The position numbers and the translations under genes were made by a program. The notes under the pieces were generated by a model. It saw only the letters and a list, made by a program, of their open reading frames with translations, made no database searches and was not told the DNA's origin. From Undaria pinnatifida (taxonomy: Eukaryota; Sar; Phaeophyceae; Laminariales; Alariaceae): 64,000 nucleotides of DNA. Shown one piece after another: positions 35,515 to 45,800 of the stretch (position 1 is its first letter; each line of letters starts with the position of its first letter). The stretch lies in NCBI GenBank assembly GCA_012845835.1, contig JABAKD010000029.1, positions 14,921,453-14,985,452 of the forward strand, in the 5' to 3' direction.

Positions 35515-36373
35515 GGCCATTTCTTACACAGTCGGATTTGTCAGTCGAAAACGGCCGTTTTCGACTGAAGCCGAAATCGGGCTTTCTTACATTTGCTTCC
35601 CTTTCCTTTCTCTTCTTGTTTGTTCTGTTTCTTTCTCCAATTGACTTGCGTCTGTCGTGCGTATGCGTAATGATAGATACTACGAACGTGTAATATATAC
35701 GTGGTGATCTTTCTTGGGTGGCAAGCGGTATATCGGTTTTTCCAGGCGTGAGTAGTGAGACGTATGCACCAGGTATGGACCTGGCACATCGTAGACTGAC
35801 TCCCGATTTCACTTTTATATGTTTCTGGTGGAGGCATGAATTGCGTCAGCTGTGATATATGCGTGTACCACCTTGGGTTGTGTGTGTTTTTCCCTGGGGT
35901 ATTCCTCAGCTCCAGAGTGACTGGAGCCTGTCCTGTGACCACGGACTTGATTATGCGGGTTAATGTGAGAACAACAACAACAACAATCACACGACAGCAG
36001 TAGCGCGTTATCGATGCCATTTTGCCAACAACGGCTACGCCTGCTGTAGGGTTGACGGCTCTCGGCTGAGTGCAACGCCACGAACGTAGCTTTGGCAGTA
36101 TTTGGCTAAGCCCAACGCCACCAACAACCCGCTTGGACGAAGGTTCGTCGCGCGTGAAACACGCGTTGCTCGCGAGGAACGCGCAAAAGCACAGAGCTGC
36201 CAACCGAGTTTCGAACGCCATTCAACAGTACTCCCTCACACCTACCGCCTTTGGGAAGAGCACAAAAACTTTAAGATCGACTCAACTGACGATAAGAAGA
36301 AGGACGGACCAGAAGAATCCAGTCGAAAAGGGCCGTTTTCGACTGGCGGAATCCGACTGTATAAGAAATGGCC
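35515..36373. mobile_element. PIF/Harbinger-like MITE, TSD TTA
   Basis: Terminal inverted repeats GGCCATTTCTTACACAGTCG (left) and its complement at the right end (36354-36373) are followed inward on each side by a near-palindrome, agtcgaaaacggccgttttc. The element is flanked by TTA on both sides (35512-35514 and 36374-36376). It is 859 bp with no transposase. Its inside is a mosaic: 35636-35995 matches 2820-3180, and 36010-36330 matches 47940-48240. Confidence 0.85.
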
Positions 36374-36376
36374 TTA

Positions 36377-38330
36377 CAAGCTGCGTTGTTGGTACTTGTA
36401 ATATACTATGTGGGTGGGTTTTTTATTGGGATGGGTCCTATTTTTTTTTATACCTGGTATATATACCTGGTATATATACCTGGTATGTTTTGTTGTTCTC
36501 CACTGTCATGGTTAGTGTTGGTATTGTTACTTCAGGTATCTCTTATTTTGTTTTCAAGACAGCCGTGGCAGTTCCGGGATGATCCGGGGCGTGTGGCGCA
36601 AGCACAGCGCAAGGGTTCGTGAATGGCATTACTCTCTACGAGTATAATAAAGGTGCTTCCTTGTTTCTCGGCTTCGATATATATACGGCGTTCCGCGCAC
36701 AGACTGACTAACATCACCCTGTTGACCCTGATAGCTACACTGTAGTTGCAAGGGGAGTCGCCGACCTATATCCTTAATGAGGACACACAACCTGTAATAC
36801 GCGCGATCGTATCACACACAGCTTGCAAAGACGAGTTTCGACTAAATCTTGGATCTCACAGCTGGAATGTATTTCTATTTTTATATTATATACGGCGGAA
36901 ATGCTGGCCTTTCACTCAGGACTAAACTGCATCACCGATTTTATGGACAATTTACTTGATAACAGAGCTGGAAAAAAAAACATTGCAGTAGGGAAACGGT
37001 GTAGGACTCCTATCGGCCTAAAAGTTTGCTAACTTTTTTGGGGGGTTATTTGCTGAAATATTCCGGGTAACGTCGCTATGGGGAAAATATGACCTAAATG
37101 TTTTTTTTCTGGCTCTTTCTGGGGTCATGCGGTCCAGCAGGTCATTTTGTCTGTTTTTCATCAAGCCTTGATCAACACTCCCTACCAAACACGATTGACC
37201 TTCGATCTCGAGATAGAGACAACCCATGGCCACTCCTCTTTGTTCCGGACAAGGCCACATGAGTGTAGGTGACAGCGCTGAAGAATTTATCTCGATCTGT
37301 GGTCTAGGGCGTGGGAGGTTGCTTGTGTTGTCCCGTGGTCTTCCGTCACATCCTCTCAAAAACTCTGTTTTTCGCCCGTTGGGAGACGATAGAGAGTTTT
37401 CGTCTCAGTTTTCTACACACCAGCCGTCAAATGTGTTTTAACAGAAGCCTGATCGGCGCCCGCCACAAATCACCGGCCTTAGAGTGAGCGTTGTACACCA
37501 AGGGGGGGTCGAGCCCCTAACGAGCTCGCCACGTTCGGAGTTCACGATGCTGTCGTTGATTCCGTTGAACGAAGTGTGGAGAACACGAAATTGCGCCGCG
37601 TCTAATCCAAGATCTGCTTGAAAATTTCTCAGGCCGATGTTGGCCAAGATCGCCGCGAGAAATCGTTTTTTCTCGAAATTCTGGAAAGTTGCAAAGAATA
37701 ATTCTACCAAATTGGGTCCATAGGCGAGCATTCAGGCGAAGTTTGGCTGGGATCTTTGGGAATTTCAAACTTTTGGCCTTCCGTTGTCACCGGTCTAATA
37801 TAAAGAAGTTTCCGACTGCCGCCATGCAACAATAGCAGCAGCGCTCGTTGCTGCTTTCGCTCATGAACTCCTGTTTGGTTTGTCTCACGCTCGTCCTTCC
37901 TCCCCCCCCGCCCCGCCCCACGGCTTCTTGCCTGCGTCTCGCGCGCACACTGCCGTTGCAGCGGACCCCGCAGCGCGTTACTAGCGCCAACCAGAGAGCG
38001 AGCAGACCGTGCTGCTGCTGTGGACCCGTGTCTCCGCGTGGACACCACGGGTATCTCGGCAAAACGCTGAGATACTGTACAAGAACCTATGCTTCGCGAA
38101 TTTGCGCTAAAAAAGAGTAACGGCCCATAGCTCTGGGCCAGGCCGCCGTCTTTTAGAGATCTCCCCGACAATCAGTGCACTTGCTTCTTTCAAGCGGTCA
38201 TAAATTTTACTTGTGCTGGCTGTTCAACTATCGGTGAATGCCTGCACGCTCTGCCTGGGGACAGGCTACTTGGAGTTAGGGTCGGATATATTTAGCAGGA
38301 GCTGAAATATCTGATTTGATTGACGGGCTG
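36377..38330. other. Intergenic interval with minor repeats
   Basis: The phrase tacctggtatata is repeated three times at 36460-36486. 36740-36870 is a copy of the short dispersed repeat described at 46160. At 37440-37770 both strands have open frames of 83-97 codons (one minus frame reads ANIGLRNFQADLGLDAAQF); they may be transposon coding remnants but I cannot assign them. No gene is called. Confidence 0.4.
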
Positions 38331-38337
38331 TCACCAA

Positions 38338-38478
38338 GTTGCACGTGTCACAAGCGCCACAAGTCGCTTGTGGCACAAGTCACAAGTCACACCAGTGACA
38401 AGTGCCGCAAGCCGCATGTGCCTCAAGTCATAAGTGCCATAAGTCACAAGTGACTCGAGTCATAAGTGACACAAGGAA
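38338..38478. repeat. CACAAGT minisatellite just upstream of the SPRING-like gene
   Basis: About fourteen copies of a 9-10 bp unit (cacaagtca / cataagtgc variants) end 12 bp before the ATG at 38491. If the start is correct, the array is 5' UTR or promoter. Its effect on expression is unknown. Confidence 0.8.
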
Positions 38479-38490
38479 CAAGCCTACGAA

Positions 38491-40035
38491 TTGATGGAGA
38501 CAACAACCCGAATCAGACTGTTCAACACCCGAAGTGCAGACGAAGAAGAAGGCCGAGGCGCACCAGGCGCACGCCGACGCGTTGACTCCGTCGGGAGAGC
38601 GAGGCGCCGGAGGCACCACAGAGCACCCGAGCGTCGGTATTTTTTCTGGATCCTCTCCACCCGACGAGCGATGCTGTTGTCGTTGCTCGTCGTCGGCGCC
38701 GCGGGGCCTTTCGTCAGCCTTCGTCTGCTCGCTTGGGCCTCCAGGAATATGCCACAAGCCCCCGACGTTGGTAACGGTGGGGGCGGTGGCGTCAAAATTG
38801 ACATAAAAGAAAGAAGCCCAAGTGTTAGCCTCGGACCCAATTCCATCCCTTCGGTGGTGCGAGTCGAGCGCCGAGCATCGTTACCGGGGCTTCCTGGCCT
38901 CTCCGGCCCCGCGCACCCTGGCCGCGCGCGACAGGGGTTTGAGGAGGGAGAGGATAGTGGCCTGCCGCGCACGTGGACGCTCTTGGGAGGTGAGGATGCT
39001 CCCGCTGGCGGGGAGGAGGAACCCCGCGACGTCTGCAGGAACACCGTGCAAGGAATGGCTCTGATTGCGGACTCGGAGGGCAGGGTGTGTCGGCGCGCAG
39101 AGCTAGACCACGACCGCCCTGGATGCTGCAAAGCGCTCCCACTGTCGTCGGCGAGCGGTAATCTACCCGGTGGTGGGGCGACTGGAGCGATTGCCTCCAT
39201 GGATAGCTACGTCATCAATGACACGCCATCGCTTCCGCCGCCGCCACGAGCCTCGATGCCGTTACGCGCGGGCGTGCGAAATAAGGAAGCAGAGGGCGCC
39301 CGCGAAGAGGATAATACGCCCCGCGCGCTAACCGCTGTGGCCGGTCGCCACCTAGCGGGCCGCCAGGTAGCCGGCCGCCAGGGGGGGGCTGAGGACGGTG
39401 TTCCTCCGCAAGAGGCTTTGTCGACCGCGTTTTCGTGTTGGAGTTGTGACGCGGGCGGGAACGGGGGTAGCTCCTGCTGCGCGTCGTACGAGTTTTGTGT
39501 GTCGTGCTGTCAGGACCCGCGGCGGAAGGAGGAGCGGGAGGCTATCCAAGCTGCGGCGGCAATGTCGGGGCACCCCGTCTACGCGGGGCTTAGTTTCGTC
39601 GGTGGCGATGACGGTAGCAGTAACAAGGCGGTTGGCATCGAGAATGCGTCACCACTGGCGCTCCCTTTACAAGGACGGAGGGGTCAGATAGAAGGAGGGA
39701 AAGGCCGGATAGAAGAGGGGGGGGGTCGGATCGATCGCGAGGAGGCTTACCGAGAGGCGGCTTTCGACCACTGCGCGTTTCGGTGCCGCACGTACTCGGG
39801 GAGCGTCGCCCACGAGAATTCTTTTCGGGGCCCGCTTAAGCATTGCTTCGGGAAATTTCGCCCCCCCGCGACCCCGGGGATGGCGTCGAAAGGCGACGGG
39901 ATGAATGGGAATGGGAATGCGATACGGGAGATCGTGAACGGCGGTAGTGGCGGTGGCGGTTCGCTGGCGGACCCGCGAGGGGAGGCGCCGCCGTTGCAAC
40001 TCGATCCACTCCTCGTTGGCTTCGTTAGCGAGTAG
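38491..40035 (+). CDS. SPRING1: SPRING (SREBP-regulating gene protein, UPF0454/C12orf49) homologue
   Basis: A single-exon gene of 514 aa. In animals SPRING is a Golgi membrane glycoprotein that activates site-1 protease and so controls SREBP processing. A basic N-terminus precedes one hydrophobic segment (about residues 60-81), consistent with a type II anchor. The conserved luminal domain follows in three blocks: VCRNTVQGMALIAD (Cys182) and RVCRRAELDHDRPGCC; then FSCWSCD (Cys316) and SSCCASYEFCVSCCQDP (331-343); then FDHCAFRCRTYSGSVAHENS (Cys428) and HCFGKF (Cys452). All cysteine positions of the family appear present. The protein is more than twice the animal length because of a basic N-terminal extension, a Gly/Pro-rich linker (87-180), a roughly 100-residue insertion between blocks 1 and 2 (about 216-312), an 85-residue insertion between blocks 2 and 3, and a Gly-rich tail. 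Later ATGs exist (for example residue 60), so the exact start is uncertain. Confidence 0.88.
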   Translation: MMETTTRIRLFNTRSADEEEGRGAPGARRRVDSVGRARRRRHHRAPERRYFFWILSTRRAMLLSLLVVGAAGPFVSLRLLAWASRNMPQAPDVGNGGGGGVKIDIKERSPSVSLGPNSIPSVVRVERRASLPGLPGLSGPAHPGRARQGFEEGEDSGLPRTWTLLGGEDAPAGGEEEPRDVCRNTVQGMALIADSEGRVCRRAELDHDRPGCCKALPLSSASGNLPGGGATGAIASMDSYVINDTPSLPPPPRASMPLRAGVRNKEAEGAREEDNTPRALTAVAGRHLAGRQVAGRQGGAEDGVPPQEALSTAFSCWSCDAGGNGGSSCCASYEFCVSCCQDPRRKEEREAIQAAAAMSGHPVYAGLSFVGGDDGSSNKAVGIENASPLALPLQGRRGQIEGGKGRIEEGGGRIDREEAYREAAFDHCAFRCRTYSGSVAHENSFRGPLKHCFGKFRPPATPGMASKGDGMNGNGNAIREIVNGGSGGGGSLADPRGEAPPLQLDPLLVGFVSE

Positions 40036-42838
40036 AAAGATGGGGGGGAAGGAAGGGAGGTCCTCTCTGTGGGGAGCTGCTATTGATGCTATTGATGCTA
40101 GGGTTATGTCGATGGGGATGTTGTTATTTGGGTTTTGTCTTGGGATGGGTTGCTTCTATTTGTGTCTCCGTGCGTTGCGGCGCGAACCGCCGTCTGCTGC
40201 GCTCGTCGTCGTGGGATAGATTTTTGCCGTGTTTCTCCTTGCGGTTGTTTCGGCGGTGCGTCTGGGCTCTCTGTACAACTTGAGCTTTTGTCGTACGTGG
40301 CGGTTCGAATGCTGCGGAGTGATGAAAAGCTGGGCGCCCACAAACACCAAGTTTGAACGTTGCACGACCATCGAATTTTGAAAAACACGGACATGCGAAG
40401 CGCTACGCTGCTTTTCTCGCTCGAGTGTTGGAGCTGTTTCGGTAGAAACGTTACCTTTGTTTGGGCGGCTTGTTGCTCACCTGAACAGCTTTACCACTGC
40501 GTATCCTTGTTTTGGGCAAAAACATTTGGAATTAGACTAGGATCATGTTTGGAGTTGGAAAATGATTACGAACGTAGTATGGTATCCTATCGTAGCAGGT
40601 TACTGTTTTTTGCGTTCTCTGGTTGCAGTATAGCGCATTTTTGGCTTTTGACATGGAGGGCATGGATACGCGACGAGGATAGATGTACCATAGCGTTATT
40701 TTTTACAAGCAGGTTTTCGCCCACGGCACGTTTAGTTTTTAGTTTGGTGCGTTTACGTTAGTACGCATTAATCGTAAGTGATGCGCTCCTTAGTCTTTCG
40801 GTGGTGGTGGCTAGTTTGTTCCCTGTGTTTGTTGCGCTGCTGTGCTGATTTGGTCAATGATAGGGTGGAGTAGGGCGGTGACTTTTGCACGTCGAGGAAG
40901 GCACGCCGTGCATGGTATCGTTCAAGGGTGTGCTTATTGATAGTAGGTTACCCAGGTACCTCACAGGGTATATGCTTACACGGATACCTATCTGAGTATA
41001 GCCATAACGAGGTTTCGTACCCGGGTACCTCAGAGCACTTGCCCTACTAATGACGCGAGTGATTTAAGTTTTTTTTTTTTTGCGGTAGATAGCTCAGTGT
41101 ATCGAATTTGTACGTTAGCGTGGTTTTGGCTCGTTTACGTGTATGCCAGCCGGTGCAATGCGGCTATTCCGCAGCCCAAGTGCTGGTATTGTTTAGATTT
41201 CCTGACACGGAGTACCGTTGCAGTTACCTTAAATATGACGCTCTCTGTCAGTGTCGATACGTGCAGGCTATGCGCCCTCCCGTCAATTTTATGTGGCGAG
41301 ATGAATCTCATATGTACATGTGTTGCGGGATCCATGCTGGCGACGCAGATCGTTTTACCGCGTGTAGGCATACACTGCGCCCTCTCCTATAGTGCCTGTT
41401 GATTTGTTCGAATAAAATGCCGTTGCTCTATATTGTGCCGGTGAACTCGCTTGGCACGACTGGAACTCTGTATTAAGTAACCCTTTCCCAATATTTCTGG
41501 TGCCCTGAATAATGCCAGTATACTGGGCTGGCATATACCGGCAATATTGGAAGCCCCCCACTGTAAGCTTCAGCGGTTGAGGTGTGGCGCGGGGATCTCC
41601 GATGATCATGTCCTCAAACGATCAACCCGAACAAATGGATAGATGCGGGGGTATAGAAAAAGCGCAATCATATTATCTCGTTCGTTCGCCATATGGGACA
41701 GCAGTGCGACCGCAATTCGGCCGCTTTTACCCGTAGTCTAACGTGTTTAGCACAGCACTCCCGTTAAGGGGACAACACACTTGGAACCCGACTATTATAG
41801 AACCATTTTAGAATTTTAGAAGGTAAAAAGGTTAACGCGGCTTGAACTGAGAAAAGCTATGGAATGAGAAAGAACTACATCACACCCGGGCAAATCACCA
41901 CCCGCTTGCCCCTCGTCCCAAGCCTTCACACTTCATTCACACAGCGCACAAAATCGTTCAAAAACTAATGCCGGCCTATTGGCTAACGCGTACGCTGCCC
42001 GGGCACACACCGCCGTCGCCACGGCTCTAGGGTGCACAGTACCAACCGACGCAAGGGCTACCGGCACAACCACACGCTGTCGCATCACGCGGCGTCGCAA
42101 TATGGACAGCCTTCAACTCTACGCAAACATTGCCTTCGTACATCAACAGCCATGCCAGTTGGCCCGTTTAGGTCGTGCTTACGCCGCGAAGGACGCACAC
42201 AACGGTAACCAACAAAATTATTGCAACCCTCCCCAATCCCCTCCTTCGCGCTTTACGCTGCTCGCGACACCTGGGGACCCATCCGCGACGTACGGAAAAC
42301 GAAATGAAAAACTTGGCAGATTGGAAGACTGGTGCTATGGTTTGCGATGTGTATCTCTTGTCTGCTGTGTTTGCGATGTGCAATACTCGCCGGTGACAAA
42401 AGACACCATACAATTTCAGCGGGCGCAAGAAAACACACCAGCAATCTCGAGCAGATGCAAGGAGACCGTGGTTTGCCCCCGTTGATTGACTTCCCCTCCA
42501 ATATCAAAACTAGCGTACTAACGACGAAAGAGGCCTTGATGCGTCCACACAGAAGCTTTTGACACCTACAAACAGGCCTTCACGTGCAAAAAAAAACGGT
42601 ATCCTAGTAATGACATGGCTGATCTCAAGTCAATATCGGGGCTTCGAATACGCTTTACGTCACCCACCCCACACCCCACACCGAAGATGTCTGTTGGCGG
42701 CACTCTTGCCCCTTCGGACGGCCGTCAAGGAACTACCCACACTAAATCTAGTATGGTCAGAATACAGAGGCCTTGACGGGTCAAAAACAAGACCGTCATC
42801 GGACGCATTTGCTGGACACCCGACTGCGCAGGGGAGGT
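40036..42838. other. Interval between convergent genes, no gene recognised
   Basis: This is the 3' flank of the plus-strand SPRING-like gene and of the minus-strand CBS gene. Open frames of 76-168 codons occur (the longest at 41979-42485, plus), but none has recognisable motifs. Repeated tacccaggtacctcac-type phrases occur near 40940-41030. Confidence 0.4.
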
Positions 42839-45800
42839 TTAGGGAGCTGACGGCGGGAGGCCAAGCATCTTGCAGAGCAGGTCATCCCTCTCCTTCGTAT
42901 ACTCCTTCACCAAATCCTGCGGATGTTACGATTCGTCAAGTGTTTGCGAAGAGTCACGTCGACGGAGACCAGTCAGACACGAGCACGCACACAACGGTTA
43001 GTAGTTAGAGTAGCAAATATGCTAGAGTAGACGCTACAGTATACAAAATAGTACGAAGGAGTAAAATGGCGTTGCACAATAGGATAAATGGGAGGCGTTT
43101 GTTACCAAGGCTGATAAAACACCCAAAACTTCGCCGGTGTGGGCGTCATTCATGGAAAAATAATATAACCCTAACATGTACCAGGCACAGAGGTAGTAGT
43201 TTCCAACCCTAGCATGTACCAGGCACAGAGGTAGTAGTTTCTAAGTAAGCATAAAATTATGTAAGAGCGAAGGAGTAAACAAACACCTACAAAACAAAAT
43301 ATATATAAAAAAACCCGGCAAAACAAACACCAGGCAACCTAACCTTACCCCGTGTCTTACCTTCACCGAGATCAGACCGAAGACTTCGCCAGTGTGGTCG
43401 TCAATTACGGGAAGATGGCGGACATCGGCGGCGATCATCTTCTTCACGCACGCCTCGATCGTGTCCGACCGCTTCGCTGCCACCATCTTAGGGCCCCTAG
43501 TGCAAACCTCCTTCACCTGACAACGCACGCGACGGCAATCGGTAACACAAAAGAAGAAAAAAAAGCATGACCACAAGCATAACATGCAGCAGCCACCAAG
43601 GACACCCCAGCGGTGACCAACACGCGGCCACATGAACAAACCCAGACACGCACATTGACACAAAAACAAAATCAAATCACAGACACAAACACAGACAGAC
43701 GCAAAACATGAATGTATCAAAGATACACGCACAAAAAGAAATAGGCAAGCACCAACGAGTCTGGATTTTGTTAGGCCCGTTTGAGTAGTAACAAGCAATA
43801 TCCAGGTCATTATATCCATGTATAGAGGGGTTCGCGAGGCCAAGGGCCAAGGTCTAGTCACGCCTCGGGCTGGGGAGACCCAGTGAAATAGAAAATAGAA
43901 ACAAAAATGCTGCTCGCACACTTGACTGAGCCTCGATTGGCTATATATAGCCGAAAAAGCCGAAAAAAAATGAACGATTTTCGGTTTTTGCAGCTGACTT
44001 TCGAGAGGTTTTGTAAGAAGCCGTTTTTTTTCATTTGGAGCCTATCTTTCTGTGACGGAGGCGAGTTGTAATCCTCGGGTTCGATTTTTTTTAATGAAAA
44101 AGCTAATTTCTATTTACCCCTTATATAATAACACCTGCAAAGCAGATGGACATCGCATTTATAAGCTCCGTGTAAGCGGGCCGATTTTCCAGCACCATAG
44201 GAAACGGGAATCAGCCGATTTGTTTTTCTTCGAGTCGACCGTTTATTTTTTATCGAACCGAAGTTTTCAGCGTCGAGCCGAAATCCGACACAACAATCCC
44301 GAGCGAGCAGATACTTCAGAATCCGAGTCGATTTAGCCAAAAAAAAAGGCGTTGTTTGGGAGTGGGCCGATTTTCCTATCTTCGAGACTGTTTTTTTTTT
44401 TCGAGCCGAAGTGAGCCGAAAACAGGACTTTCGAAATTCAGCTTACATTCATAAAGCCCACTTTGTGGTTTCTTTTTTAGCATATATACCAGGTACCAGT
44501 GGTACATCTTAACGTGAGCCTACCTACCATACACAAGGGCCTACCATAAAACCCAGTATTTGCTTTGAAACGGACGACTCGCCGCATCGCGCGTATCGCT
44601 TTTGTACCAAGAACACGGCAATGGCGATGGCCAAACACGGGCATGTTAACATGTTAAACACCGTGTAAATGTGTCCATAGCATCAGCAAACATAGCGTGT
44701 GGAAAAAACATCACCTTAGTGTCCTTCGAATGCTTGCCAAGGAGGGCGACCTTGCACACGTAGTCGCGTTCCGAGATGATTCCCGACACCTGTTTTCGGG
44801 TACGTGATGGATTGCAGTAGTTATCAGTACCAGGGCACGTAGGTAGTAGCCGTCAATACCAGGTATAACGCTAGTATAGCGGTATACTTTGTATAACCAT
44901 AAATACCAGGTAGTCCATAGTAGTTATCAATACCAGGTATACATAACAAGTAGTACAGCAGCTATCAATATCTTTAATACCACAATGCCAACACCACCAA
45001 CGCAGGTGCCCGGTGGCATTAATAGTTGTCGATACGATACCACGCCAAGTAGTAGTACCTGGTAGTAGTTATCAATACCAGGTATAAATAACAAGCAGCA
45101 GTAATCTTCGCACTCACCACCCAATTCTTCGTGACCATAACGCAGGCATTCGGCTGAAGGCGTCGTGCACTACACCACCATACAACGTAGTTCCTGTCCT
45201 ATTAATAGCTTTGCACTCATCGCTGCATGCAGTAGCTCCACTATTCATATCATATAGTATCTTCACACGTCGGACAGATCATCACCGGTCCCACTTGGCG
45301 ATCTAGATCCTTCACGGACGATCTGTATGGTCCATTAATATAATAGCTCATGTTGCCGGATGGGAGTCGTACGATCTGCATGGTGTAGCACATGTTTATT
45401 ACTGTAGTTGGATCTGCACTCTACACTTACACATCCTGCACAACGTCTCAGAGCGGCGGCTGTAGCATCTACCGCAGATTATATAGCTTATGTAGATTAT
45501 CTATCGAGATGTACAGATCCTGCACAACGTCTCCGAGCGGCCGATAAAAGATCTACTCCAGGTGATCTAGATGATCTAGATTGTCTACTGGGATGTACAG
45601 ATCCTGCACAACGTCCCAGAGCGGCAGCCGCAGGATCTACTGTAGATGATCTAGATGGGATAGGTTATATAGATATTGATATGTCCGAGGTGTGACTTAT
45701 CTTGCCAGCACAACATAGTTACCGCCAGACATGCACTCACCACTCCGTTCTTAGTGACGATGAGGCATCCCACGTTGTACGCGGACATTCGGCTGATGGC

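Noticed and set aside
37704..38171. 155-codon minus-strand frame upstream of the SPRING-like gene
   Set aside because: Three frames on two strands are open here; Arg/Ser-rich composition and no motif.
38484..39200. 238-codon minus-strand frame
   Set aside because: It is antisense to the SPRING homologue, whose plus-strand frame has family motifs.
41979..42485. 168-codon plus-strand frame
   Set aside because: No recognisable domain; it lies in the shared 3' flank of two convergent genes.
43917..44460. Possible TIR element with gccgaaaa / cgagccgaa motifs
   Set aside because: The motifs recur, but I could not align two inverted ends or find a target duplication.
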